Shown piece by piece: positions 50,963-62,141 of a DNA stretch of 64,000 bases. How positions within the stretch are numbered: position 1 is the first letter of the stretch; the number at the start of each line of letters is the position of its first letter. Under the pieces are notes generated by a model. That model had not been told where the DNA came from and made no database searches. It saw only the letters and a list, made by a program, of their open reading frames with translations. A program made the translations under genes and the position numbers. Source of the stretch: Liolophura sinensis (taxonomy: Eukaryota > Mollusca > Polyplacophora > Chitonida > Chitonidae); contig NC_088306.1 of NCBI RefSeq assembly GCF_032854445.1, forward strand, positions 15,249,386-15,313,385. The letters are read 5' to 3'.

Positions 50963-51394
50963 CTTGGCCTGGTGGTTCGTAATAGTGTGCGAGAGCAGCA
51001 TAATGACCCAGGAGGCTCTCACCAATTTGCCACTGCTGTCAGTTCAAGTCTTGCTCATGCTGACTTCCTCTCCAGTTGTGTGTGGGAAGGTCTTCCAAAC
51101 AAAGTGCAGATGGTCATGGGTTCCCTGTGAGCTCTGACAAGTTTCCTCCCATCTTAATCGTGAAAATACTGGCTGCCATTGTATATGTGAAATATTTATT
51201 TATTTATTTTTTTATTTGATTGGTCTTTTACGCCGTACTCAAGAATATTTCACTTATACGACGGTGGCCAGCATTATGGTGGGAGGAAACCGGGCAGAGC
51301 CCGAGGGAAACCCACGACCATCCGCAGGTTGCTGGCAGACCTTCCCACGTACGTATGTGAAATAGTCTTGAGTACATAAAACACCAACCAGATA
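50963..51394 (+). mobile_element. SINE family 1 copy interrupted by a second SINE
   Basis: The older copy is diverged: a degenerate head (ccttggcctggtggttcg), ataatgacccaggaggctct, and a body up to attgtatatgtgaaata. It is broken at 51194 and resumes at 51354 as tatgtgaaatagtcttgagt, then acataaaacaccaacc. Confidence 0.88.
51195..51353 (-). mobile_element. SINE family 1 copy nested inside another, minus strand
   Basis: This near-consensus, head-truncated copy (tttatttg tail, gtactcaagaatatttcact, ggtgggaggaaaccgggcag, gacctt) lies inside the older copy. The target-site duplication tatgtgaaata is perfect over 11 bp at 51184-51194 and 51354-51364. Confidence 0.92.
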
Positions 51395-51876
51395 GTAAAA
51401 GAAAGAAATAAATAGAAAGTTCCTGTGGACCAGACACACATTGGAGAGGAAATTTCCTGGATTCCCTGCGAGTATAAATAAGGAATGAAAATATACAGTG
51501 AATATACCGCTTTAACATCAGTCGTTCAGTCAGTCTGTCAGGCAGTCCCTGAGAATGATTCAAAGAAAATCTCTTACCTTTGATTTCCTACAAATAGATA
51601 TACATTCAAGGTAGGAAAAAATAAGGCTGAAATCTGATGACATAAGAACTTCTATCTGGGAACCTTTCAATAAAAAAGTGGAAAAGTTTTTCATATGTTG
51701 CAGTGGTTTTTATTATGATATGGTCTATGTAAGCAGAGACATAGCTACTTGTAGGAATATGATCTGGATAATACACCCACAGTATAAAGTATACTGACAT
51801 GAATATGGTATGAATGCAGCTAACAGTATGAAAAGGGATTTACATTTGCATGTATAAGTTAATAATCACTGTAGAA

Positions 51877-52112
51877 TTTATTTATTTATTTGATACTCAA
51901 GAATATTTCACTTATACGACGGCGGCCAGTATTTTGGTGGGTGGAAACCGTGCTCGGGGAAACCCACGACCATCCGCAAGTTGCTGGCAGACCTTTCCAC
52001 GTATGGCCGGAGAGGAAGCCAGTATGAGCTGGACTTGAACTCACAGCAACCGCATTGTTGAGAGGCTTCTAGGTCACTACGCTGCGCTAGCGTGCTAACT
52101 GACTGAGGCCCC
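51877..52112 (-). mobile_element. SINE family 1, near full-length, with target-site duplication
   Basis: The copy lacks part of the gattggtgttttacgcc block and has lost a few bases in the head. A perfect 12-bp repeat, atcactgtagaa, flanks it at 51865-51876 and 52113-52124. Confidence 0.93.
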
Positions 52113-52195
52113 ATCACTGTAGAAGGTGAGGAATGACATGCCACTGGCTGCAGTGAGAGAATCGGTATGTATTGTATGCTCTGTATGTACTCTTC

Positions 52196-52350
52196 AAGTC
52201 CAGCTCTGGCCATACGTTTGAAGGTCTGTCAGCAACCTGCGGATGTTCGTAGGTTTCCCATGAGCTCTGCCACGTTTCCCCACACTATAATGCTAGATGC
52301 CGTCTTACAAGTGAAGTATTTTTTGAGTACGGCGTAAAACACAAATGATG
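52196..52350 (+). mobile_element. SINE family 1, head-truncated copy
   Basis: It runs from caagtccagctctggccata through gtctgtcagcaacctgcgga to gagtacggcgtaaaacaca. No clear tail or duplication is seen. Confidence 0.85.
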
Positions 52351-52751
52351 GTATTTTTAATTGTGTCGCTAATACATTGCGTATGAGTGAAAAACACACA
52401 GTCAGTAAATACATCGTTTAATACTGTTTTAAAAAATTTTTCAGTTCAGTATATAGCCATGGCTAACTGTTTGTTAATGTTTGTTAATTGTTAAAAATTG
52501 TTTTATTTCACCTTCAGAGGTCAGATCGAACTATTTTCATTATTTTCTTGATTCATCTAGTCATGTAAATAATTGTTTTTGCCAGTTGCCTCATTACATT
52601 AATTAATGCAAACATTTAATTGTATTTACAAAATAAGCTTGCAAGATACAAGTTCTAATTAATAAGGATTAATTTATAAGGTTTTAGTATGAATTAATTA
52701 AATTAAAAGAAGTAAGACGGTGATTTATGTGCGACCACGCTACATGTACAT

Positions 52752-52898
52752 TTTTTTTTTTTTTTGATTGGTGTTTTATGCCGTACTCAAGAATATTTCA
52801 CTTATACGACCGTGACCAGCATTATGGAGGAAAGAAACCGGCCAGAGACCCGGGGGAAACCCACGACCATCCGCAGGTTGCTGGCAGGCCTTCCCACG
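52752..52898 (-). mobile_element. SINE family 1, head-truncated copy with target-site duplication
   Basis: A T tract precedes gattggtgttttatgccgta, and the copy stops at ccttcccacg. The repeat tacatgtacat occurs at 52741-52751 and 52899-52909. That motif is common in this window, so the duplication is somewhat less certain. Confidence 0.85.
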
Positions 52899-54099
52899 TA
52901 CATGTACATGCATGTACATTTAAATATATATGTACATGTATGCAGTGAAGGAATTTGTAATTCAAGAGTAATTAACTTTAGAAGAATTTGAATTATGTTA
53001 CCAAATTATGAAAACAAACATTGAAGAATAAAGGGTGTCATGATGCAAAAAGAAAATCTTGGGAATATTGAAGTGCAGTTATAGAATTATACTCACCTAC
53101 ATGTAGTTTTATATCTGTAGACTTGCATGTAAAGTAGAGATTGGTAGACAGACTTAATTACGTGGTGAAAATGGAGCTGTAGCAGACTTTAGATGTAGAC
53201 ATGAAACATTTACAGAGTAAATTCTTCTGAATGAAGCTTCAGACTCACAAGTCCTCTTTTCAGAGACGTTCTTGATGATCAAGTCTAATCAATGGACGAC
53301 TGTAAATAGACCGACGTTCGTGGTATAATCAGAAGACGTCCCGTTTATTACAGCAGACTCAAGTCAAGTCGTCTGATTGGATGAATATTGGAGTCGGTGA
53401 CCCTATACATGTCTCTTTCTAAGGTCATTGGAAGTTGGTTCAGTTCCTGAGAGCTCGAGCATTGATCATGTTGGCTATGCGGAAACATTGGAGAGTTCCT
53501 ACTGGGCTGTAGATATGTAGTCAGGATGCCCGCGCACAACAGCTATTGATTTCAGCAAACGGCGAAGGCTCTGCCTTAAGTTATGCTAACGAGGCTTGCC
53601 TCAAAACGGATTTCAGGCTGTATATAGTCTTGTAATGTTACTGAGTTTTGCCACCAGCAGATTTACCCCTATTAATGGGACTTGGATATTGAGCACTGGG
53701 CACTTTGTTTTTTCCTTATTTTTTTTTTTTTTTTATGTCATCCAACGTTTTGATCTTCTTAGAATAAAAACTCATTATAAGTCATTGATTTATGGCAAAT
53801 ACACATGGTCCTACTCTCTTTTAGACCTGCTTCTGGCAGGATTTTAAGGGGTTACAATATATGCTTGAATCTGGTTGAGTTTCCATTCTATATGGTTGCT
53901 TGTGGGTTTTATGCCATAGAGTATGAGTTATTGACACTGATAATATGCTATCTCTGTGAAAGCAATAAAAATGAATCTGTTTATCAGAGGAGACATCTTC
54001 ATACACTTGGGCGGCATTGATACTGCATTTAGATATCCTCCACAAATAGTGGCCCTATTATCGTTGGGATAATAATGGCTTAGGGACCATGGTATTAGC

Positions 54100-54300
54100 T
54101 GTCTTGCTCTAGGCCAATGTGTTGGAGAGTATACATCATCCCAAGCCTTCTGATGGTCAAGGGAGATAAAAACAGAATGTCTGGGAGTCGCTCTTGAAGG
54201 GTGGACAGATGTGTCCTCGTTTGCTGCTTGCCTGCCTTGGTATGGCGGCCATTAGTGGTATGCAGCTGTCTTGTCTCTGGGTCATTCAGCCCAAGAGACG
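54100..54300 (-). pseudogene. Possible non-LTR reverse-transcriptase fragment
   Basis: Minus-strand frame at 54132-54179 reads HSVFISLDHQKAWDDV. It has the form of reverse-transcriptase motif A in LINE elements (hydrophobic run, then L-D-x-x-K-A-F/W-D-x-V). About 60 codons upstream, in another frame, AAIPRQA is near the place where LINEs carry an A-x-P-G-R segment. There are stops and frame breaks, no YADD motif, and no continuous ORF. Chance remains possible. Confidence 0.35.
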
Positions 54301-55146
54301 GCTCCATTGAGATTCAGGATCTGGAATTTAACTGGTTGGGGACTTAATCAATAGTTGTAGTCTGATAGCTGGAAGACACTGGCAAGGGCCAAACGTGCAG
54401 TCTGTGGATCTGATGTCGGTAATGTTACCGGCAAACCTAAAGTATATATGTTCATGTACAGTGGAGAACTTACACATTCTGTGTCCTGATGGATGGTTGA
54501 GCAAGATCTGTGAGATGTAGAGGGAGAAATGGTACAAGACTTATTCCACGTGTTAGCACGCTGTTATTACTGTTGGATGTCCAACGTTGGATTACCAGAA
54601 CGCGAAGGGTGTCTGCACTCAGCCAGCAACCAGTCAAGGAATTCCTATCCTGCTTGGATAGCCGTAGACTGAAGCTGTGATGGTGTCCATGTGATGCTAT
54701 GGGTCACCTGAAGGTGTCTGAGAGCCAAGGAATACTCAATGTCTGAAGCAATATGCAGATATTGTAAAGGTACAGTATCTTAATTTAGATTAAGTTATTA
54801 TGCAGATAGTATCCAGGAACACCACCTGAGGATACTCAACGTCTGAGATAGATGCAAATGTTGTGAAGGTACGGTATCGAGAAATTGAATTGTTGTGCAT
54901 TTTGTATCCGTGAAAAACACCTGATTGTCTGAGATATATTACCTAATTGGTGCTTGTATTAAATATACCGTACATATAGCTAGGTACTGTAAAGGTTCAT
55001 TATTGTGATATTTAACTGTTATTAACATGGTATCCATGAAAGTCACGCAGGGATACCGAATGATACAGTATATCCATGAGAAACACGTGAGGATACTAAA
55101 TGTTTGAGATAAGATACAGATTTTTGGAAGTGTATGGTGTCTCACT

Positions 55147-55243
55147 TATGGGCTGGATTTGAACTCAGAGCGACCGCATCTGTGAGTGGCTCCTGGGTCG
55201 TTATGCTGCACTAGTGTGCTAACCAACTGAGCCACGGAGGCCA
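55147..55243 (-). mobile_element. SINE family 1 tRNA-head fragment
   Basis: Only the head end is present: ctggatttgaactcagagcg, then cgttatgctgcactagtgtg, then accaactgagccacggaggc. Confidence 0.8.
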
Positions 55244-55609
55244 CCGTTTGTCCGTGGTGTGTGCTATTACCTAATTGCTGCTTGTATTAAATATACCATA
55301 CATATAGTTAGAGTATAGGCTGTGGTTGTGATTGTAATTAATGCTGTCTGCTTTAAAGGTTAAGCCAGCTTAGTGCTAATGTTTGACAGCTATCTCTGTA
55401 ACTCTATACCAGCTGATTAATCAAGAATGGATTATAGCTCTAATCTCTTTAAAGCTAAGCTGCATTATGACGATACGATTAATAAATTTATCATTTACAC
55501 GTTTGGACGAACGCACCATTAAACCCACTCAACAAGGGCACAGTCTGATGTTCATGGTAGCCTTATTTTTGAAAATACAAATGTATTTTCAGATATCAGG
55601 GACCAGTTA

Positions 55610-56252
55610 CACAAAGACATTTCTGACTTTATATTAAGTCATAATTTAAAATGTTGTCACAATGCTAAGTTTTTGGTTTTAGAAGTTAGAATTTTTCACT
55701 CATTCATCCTAAGATAACACTGATGAGGTGGTCACACTTTCAAATTACAGGGCTTGAAAATAAGCTCTAAAACCATGATGAGGTGGTCACTCTTTCAAAT
55801 TACAGGGCTTGAAAATAAGCTCTAAAACCATGATGAGGTGGTCACTCTTTCAAATTACAGGGCTTGAAAATAAGCTCTAAAACCATGATGAGGTGGTCAC
55901 TCTTTCAAATTACAGGGCTTGAAAATAAGCTCTAAAACCATGATGAGGTGGTCACTCTTTCAAATTACAGGGCTTGAAAATAAGCTCTAAAACCGTGATG
56001 AGGGGGTCACTCTTTCAAATTACAGGGCTTGAAAATAAGCTCTAAAACCATGATGAGGTGGTCAAACTTTCAAATTACAGGGCTTGAAAATAAGCTCTAA
56101 AACCATGATGAGGTGGCCAAATTTCAAATTACAGGGCTTGAAAATAAGCTCTAAAACCATGATGAGGTGGCCAAACTTTCAAATTACAGGGCTTGAAAAT
56201 AAGATCTAAAACCATGTTTCAAATTGTGACTAAAGTCAAAACTGGCTTTGTG
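55610..56252. mobile_element. Terminal-inverted-repeat element with a minisatellite core
   Basis: The left end reads cacaaagacatttctgactt and the right end, reverse-complemented, reads cacaaagccagttttgactt. They match at 19 of 22 positions, and similarity continues inward (gtcataatttaaaa against gtcacaatttgaaa). Between them are nine tandem 55-bp units. No ORF lies inside, so it would be a nonautonomous element. Related end sequences appear at about 14008 and 18882. No clear target-site duplication is visible. Confidence 0.65.
55716..56217. repeat. 55-bp minisatellite, 9 copies
   Basis: ccatgatgaggtggtcactc recurs every 55 bp (55716, 55771, 55826 and so on), followed by caaattacagggcttgaaaa and taagctctaaaa. 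The central copies are almost identical; the last ones carry gtggccaaa and slightly shorter units. Confidence 0.96.
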
Positions 56253-57512
56253 GAATAACCTCCAGATGTACAGTGTTAACTTTACAATATGACCATTACC
56301 TGAGTCCACCCGAAATGTGCAGGTATATGTTTACATACACATGTATTGTTGCTAATACGCAGATGTTCTGCTGTTTGTTAGTAATGGACCCTTCTTTTAC
56401 GAGAAGACACTATATATGTACGCACACCTGACTCCTTGTCATATATGACTGAAAAATTGTTAAGGACAATGTGAAAACCAAATGTGAAAACCAAAGCCTA
56501 CATTCATACATATTGTGTTATAGCACTACGTATCTACCTGTAAGAAAACGGCTATAAAACAGAATTTGGAAAGTATATTTTATTCTTGATTTATTTCATA
56601 AGGCTTGTACATGTACATGTGTGTGTGGCATAGATAACAGTTTGTTGTCTTACATTGGCAGTGGTGCATATATTTAATTTATTCAGTGAAACTGATTTAT
56701 GTCTACAGTGTATATACTCTTTAGAAATTTAAAGCCAGGATAATTCCAGGGAAGCTCTGTGATCGGTAAAATTTCATAAAACTTAATTATAACTTGCTTT
56801 ATCATCATGGGGTGAAATACTGTGTAGTCATCAATATAGTCTGCCATCACGCAAAACTGCAGTATTTCAGTTAGCTAAAGTGTCAGAGAATTCAGGCTCA
56901 TCAAAGTGTTTTATGGACTCTATAATTACACTGCATTATTAAATCACATTATTAAATTAAATTATGACTGCCTTCATATAACATTACCATATTTATCAGA
57001 GGAATATGTAGAGTTTAAAAGAGTTACGTCATGCAGTGGTAATGCAGGATCCAACCACGTTTGCTTCTTTTACTCGGTAATTAAGCAAAACCTCATGTCA
57101 ATTTAGAGGTGAGCTCTTCTCGAGATCAAAGGGAATTGTAAATTGCATCTACTGAGTGTGTTTCATCATTGTGGCGGGTTCCTTTGTCTAGAGGGTTTGG
57201 GTGGATCATTATGTTCTGTACCAGCCTACACACTGCCTGCACATGTATTTCTATTACAAGGAGTTCCTTCATAATATATTCTTACTTCTCTATGCTAAAT
57301 GACCCGAAATTTTGTCTCAAAAAGGTCATTTTTAGAGGTAAATAAATGTTATTAAATATTTCTTTAGATGCAGAAACTTACTTTTTTCCAGTAGTTTATC
57401 ATCTTACGTTCCAAAAAGACCTCAAGAAAGACCTTTCTAAATTAATAAGATTCTTAGAATCAGGCTAAATGTGCAACTTCGTCCTTTACCATATACATAC
57501 ATATATCGTATA

Positions 57513-57514
<2 letters not shown>

Positions 57515-57571
<57 letters not shown>
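57515..57571. repeat. (AT)n(GT)n microsatellite
   Basis: About 23 AT units followed by tgtgtgtgt. Confidence 0.95.
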
Positions 57572-58075
57572 ATAGGAAGTCTTGATGAAATTTCCAGGTT
57601 GGAACTTTCAAGCTCATTTGTACAGGAATAATTCTTGTGATTCATTATAGGCCTCAAATTCATGAAACTCTCGATTTAGAAAGCTGTACATCACACAGAT
57701 ACATTCAGGATATCAAAAATCACAAAAGCAGTCTGTTTTTGTTCTTTGAATGTTCCACCTGAAACATCCGATCCAGTGTAGAATTATGAAATTTGAATTA
57801 CATAATATTAAAATTCTTCGGGATAACAAGGTAACAAGATGGTTTTATAAGAGGCCCTAATTTTTAAATGTACACTTGTAAAATTTTAAAAAAATTTTTC
57901 TGTAATATATGGATCAAAACAGTAAAATTTTGAGTGCATGGTTCATATTTTGTGGTAATTATACAATATTTTTTTGAAGTTTGAGCACTTTGTTGTGCCA
58001 AGAGGAAAATGGCTGTGTGAAACAGGCCAGAAATGTTAGGTTCACTGTCCCCATAAAAGCTGTAGGGCCGTTCTT

Positions 58076-58305
58076 ACTGCCTTAATTCCTTAATTCTTCA
58101 ACCTTTTCAACCAGCCTCTTCAATCAATATTTTGAAACATTCTAAGAGAATTATGGAGTGTAGAGAAATAATTTACACAGTTTTTGAAGCTTGCATCATG
58201 AGTGTCTCGAGCGAATCCTTTGTAGCGTTATTTTCATAATAAATATTTGCTTAAATTCCACTGAAAAATTGCTTTGTTGTTGAAAAGGTTGAAGATTTAT
58301 CAGTA
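58076..58305 (+). mobile_element. MITE copy (subtype A)
   Basis: It has ttaattcttcaaccttttca on the left and ttgaaaaggttgaagattta on the right. Internal caatattttgaaacattcta and tgtagagaaataatttacac match the copy at 36381. Confidence 0.85.
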
Positions 58306-58735
58306 TATATGTTAGCCAGGATTTAGCGAGATTTCAGATAGAGCTACATTGCTGATATAACTGGCAATTCAACCAGTCAAGAAATCAATTAGTTTTAATT
58401 TAACTCTCGCAAATCAACTCGGTCAAGTGAATATGTGATAATGCAGGGGCATGTGTTCACCATCGTTTAAATAACATGTACATGTACATGGGGATAGGCT
58501 GATAGTTTTGTGAAGCTTGTGTTATCGTACATGGACAGACTGTTTTTTTCTTAGTCAAGCTGTGTGTACACAAAACCAGTTGGTGATTATTACGAAGGCC
58601 TGCCATTATGGGTAATAAATTGGATGGATATCAGACACACTAGGCTCTCCCTTTAAGCAAGGAATCTTTGCTGCTGTATAATTGATTGTTTAATTGATTA
58701 TAACAGATATTTATTGATACATATTCATTCCATTG

Positions 58736-58912
58736 ATCATGCTGGCTTCCTCTCCGGCTGTACATGGGAAGGTCTGCCAGCAACGTGCGGATGGTCGTGG
58801 GTTTCCCCCGGACTCCTCCAACCATAATGCTGGCCGCCGTCGCATACGTGAATTCTTCTTGAGTACGGCGTAAATCACCAATCAAATAAATAAATAAATA
58901 AATAATAAAAAA
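58736..58912 (+). mobile_element. SINE family 1, head-truncated copy
   Basis: It begins tcatgctggcttcctctccg and runs to gagtacggcgtaaatcacca and an aaataaataaataaat tail. Imperfect flanks ttccattgat and tttcattgat suggest a duplication of about 10 bp. Confidence 0.88.
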
Positions 58913-58989
58913 AAAATAAATCATTTCATTGATAAAGGATGCTTGTACTGCTCAGAAATGTTTTGCACAGTCGTGTGTATTGATAATCA

Positions 58990-59215
58990 TTGAACTCAGT
59001 GGGCTAAAGCATCGTTCTGGCTGAAACCAGTTGGCTCTAAACCAGTGAAGCTGCGGTTCAAATCCAACTATGGCTGGTTTCACTGCTGCTAAGCTTAAGT
59101 TGCTATTTTGGCAGTTATGTGACAAAAATTAAAGATCAGTGTTTTACTCCCAGCCATGAGTAACTGACTGTCACCATATAAGTGGAAATTTTCAAAGAAG
59201 GGATATATATTACAT
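58990..59215 (+). mobile_element. Possible tRNA-derived repeat just upstream of the third exon
   Basis: A B-box-like gcggttcaaatccaac and an A-box-like gtgggctaaagcatcg precede a body with ccagccatgagtaactgact. There is a single copy here, so the classification is tentative. Confidence 0.35.
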
Positions 59216-59247
59216 TTATTTACCGTGTATGTTTTATGTATTTTCAG

Positions 59248-59328
59248 CCATCAGTTGGAGGTAGAATTTGACGACAACCAGACGACGCGACGGAACAAGA
59301 AAAGACATTATCTTAGTAATGTTATCAC
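59248..59328 (+). CDS. Exon of the same gene: polar helix with basic cluster
   Basis: The 81-nt exon has a tttcag acceptor and a gtgagt donor. Its first base completes the AAC codon split from the exon ending at 35881, giving NHQLEVEFDDN, then QTTRRNKKRHYLSNVI, then two bases (AC) of a threonine codon continuing downstream. The join gives VENHQLEVEFDDN. The basic RRNKKRHYL run lies about 65 residues after the IQ motif. From memory, SPATA17 has a comparable R-K-x-HYLL segment at similar spacing, and human IQCJ has an ENHQL segment; both recollections are unverified. The preceding intron is 23.4 kb. The gene continues beyond the window. Confidence 0.75.
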
Positions 59329-60902
59329 GTGAGTGTAAATTTATACCCGTGTGTATTGTGACTGCGGATGACTTGTTGTTACGATGTAGTCATTAAAGGG
59401 AGATAGTCATTACTTGCCTAATTTACCATAAACGTGCAAAATTTTTTTGAGTTTTTATAGAATTTAACATTTTAAACCCTATTTGATTCCATTATTTTGC
59501 ATGTTATTGAGCATTGCCCAAAAACCGTTTCCAAGTTTATCTCTTCGGTTAATACGAACTTCAGTTATACTGTACCAGTTAGAGGCTGCTAAACCTCTCC
59601 TTCCCACTTCACGGCCTGCATATGCGCTGCATGTTTTTTCATATTATCCTGAAAATCATAGCCAAAGTTGACTGAGTTTATTGACAATAATAGTGTTTCT
59701 TGCCTGTACTACATGCATGGGTATAATAAGATTTTATGAACCATTTCTGAAAGAAACAGCCTTTCTCAAGGAAGTATTAAAGTCAGCGGATCACCATTCA
59801 GTCTGCGTCAGACACCCAGTGTAATCCATTGCCCATGCATGAAGCTTATATATGTAGGTGTAGCAAGGAAAGGCATAACCTGGAGTGAGGTGCAGTGGGG
59901 TGGATTTTAATCTTATCAAACTCCCCAGCAGACCCTTCTCTCTCTCTCTCTGGCACACATATATCATTGCTTCATTTTCACTCTCTTTGGGCCTTAATTG
60001 GACCAGTTAGGACCCAGAATGATAACAATTGTGTTAACTTTCCATCCATCTTGGTTAGCATGCCACCCTCGTTACCAATTACCTGGGTAAACGGGACATT
60101 AAAGGTTTCATGGAATACAGACATGTGCCTATAAAATGACCATATCATTGTTTAATATGTCAGCCATCGCTGGCTATCATTGCATGTAGGTTACTGGATG
60201 TTTGTGGCAAACCGCTAGCTCATCGCTAGCACACTTTCAGCAAGCTTCTAAGATTTCACTCTAGAAATAGAACACATTAATAAAACATCATGGAGCTTTT
60301 TGTATGCACAGTGTGGGAGAGAAATAATTTAGAAATTTACACAGGGACAAATGTTTAAGCACTGTGGATGACTGACATATTAACGCTTCGTTGGTAATGA
60401 TGTTTTATTGAAGGCATTATGCTTTGACTACATTCTTTATCATGCTCATGTAGCTGAATCTTGTTCAACATTAATGCTCAAGACTGAAGAACTTTTCACG
60501 ACAAGACTGTAGTTACCATGACTACCAGGTAAAAAGCAGCATGACTGGCATAAAGTGGTTGCTAAGGTCACTGCTGGTGTGACTGTTACATGTGGTTGAT
60601 GTGCACACAAGAAGGTTTTAATATAAAGGTTGTGGAGTTTAACTCTGTGCTGACAAATGTGCTAGCAAATGCACTGTATAGCATAATGGAAAAGCATAGA
60701 TACTCCGGAAAATTTGAGAAATCACATATTTTTTGACTTTTTAATATTTCAACAAAATTGTATTTGTCATCTTCTGAAGATTGTTAATTTGAAGATTTTT
60801 GATTACACATTTTCTTTCAGCTTTAGATTACACATTTCCTGACTGGAAATAAGGCCAAAATACCCAAAATAAGCCACCCAAAAGCTTAACAACTTCCACT
60901 TC
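59329..60902. other. Intron downstream of the third exon, nothing recognisable
   Basis: AT-rich sequence with a (TC)n tract at about 59938-59952 and short ORFs (59483-59671, 59895-60134) lacking domains or splice support. The next exon of the host gene is not seen within the window. Confidence 0.5.
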
Positions 60903-61118
60903 TATACTTCTTCAACCTTTTCGTATATTTGAAAGGTGTTTATTCAAACATTATTTGGTGTAGACTGTTAAAAATTTACACTTTTTGTGAAGGTCTGTAA
61001 TTGACCAATTCAACCAGTGTAGTTTAGTGTTCAAAATCAACTTTAAAATATGCTTAAATTGCACTGAATATTGCTCTTTCTCTGCTCATACAGAGAAAAA
61101 GGTTGAGGAATTATGGTA
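60903..61118 (+). mobile_element. MITE copy (subtype B)
   Basis: The ends are tatacttcttcaaccttttc and gagaaaaaggttgaggaatt. The internal tgcttaaattgcactgaata and gtgtttattcaaacatta blocks match the other subtype B copies. Confidence 0.85.
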
Positions 61119-61734
61119 AATTCAATGTGAATTTTAAAAAAATGTTCTCTTCGTCATCTGAATTTGATGAAATACATGTACCGACAAGAACAAAACCTTT
61201 GAGCCTTTGAATAACCTCTATCATTTCATCAAAAGTATTTTCATAAATTTTGAATATGCCCAATCTTGAAAATTGTGATTTGCATTGGTCAAAAGGGATC
61301 ATTTACGACACCATTGTCCATTTTATGTGCTACAATAGGCTGACAGATCAAAGACTCCTTGTTGGTATACGTATCACTACATGGGATGTATAGTTATCAG
61401 GCTGTGTGGTACCCTATTGCTCAGGTCAATCCAGCAGTTTCAAGTAATGCACCAGACCACTGATTGCCCCTGTACATATAGTTTCTTCTCAACTGTGACT
61501 AATGACTGTCTGGCATGCAAACCTTTGATGTTCTGAAGTCAGAGTAGCCTACTTTATAGGGCCTGTATTATAACTGGTTGTCTTGTTATGCCCAAGGGAA
61601 GGCCTGGTGTGTCGGCCATATTGAGGGTTTAATCCAGACAGTCGGGAATGTCTTGTTCTTTATGTTCATGTACATGTAATGTGAGTTACATACCATGTGC
61701 ATGAATATATACAGTGTAAATACATACTTTCTCG

Positions 61735-61898
61735 TGGGAAGGTCTGCAGCAGCCTGTGTATGGTCGTGGGTTTTCATTGGCATCTGCTCAGTTTCCTCCC
61801 ACCATAATGCAGGTCGCCATCGTATATATTCATCGTATAAGTGAAATATTCTTTAGTAAGACGTAAAACACCAGTCAAATAAATAAATAAATAAATAC
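61735..61898 (+). mobile_element. SINE family 1, head-truncated copy
   Basis: From cgtgggaaggtctgcagcag through cctcccaccataatgcaggt and cgtataagtgaaatattctt to an aaataaataaat tail. The flanks atactttctc and atactttctt suggest a short duplication. Confidence 0.85.
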
Positions 61899-61940
61899 TT
61901 TCTTGGGGTACAATTACAGATCATCCCTGTAGATTGATTC

Positions 61941-62141
61941 ACCCTTATTCCTCAACCTTTTCAGCCGTCTCTGCAACCAATATTGTGAAACATTGTGAGA
62001 GAACTGGAAGAGGTATAGAAATAATATGCACAGATTTATGAAGCATGCATCTGTATAGTGATAAAAAGAAGTCATTTTTAGAATCATTTTTGTAGTAATC
62101 GTATGCATAAATTCCACTGAAAAGGTTGAAGATTTACAGTA
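61941..62141 (+). mobile_element. MITE copy (subtype A)
   Basis: The left end is ttattcctcaaccttttcag and the right end ctgaaaaggttgaagattta then cagta. Internal ccaatattgtgaaacatt and tatagaaataatatgcac match subtype A. Confidence 0.85.

Larger units (their letters stand above)
35882..59247 (+). other. Large intron of the IQ-motif gene
   Basis: This 23.4-kb span has gtaagt at its start and ttttcag at its end. It contains MITE copies, several minisatellites, two AT microsatellites, many SINEs and one nested SINE insertion. I see no further convincing exon in it. Stretches where I see nothing beyond AT-rich unique-looking DNA include 36604-38343, 38864-40457, 43614-44654, 44874-46227, 46557-49324, 49870-50960, 52910-54090, 54310-55146, 56253-57514 and 57562-58075. 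Short exons could still hide here, including alternatively spliced ones. Confidence 0.65.
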
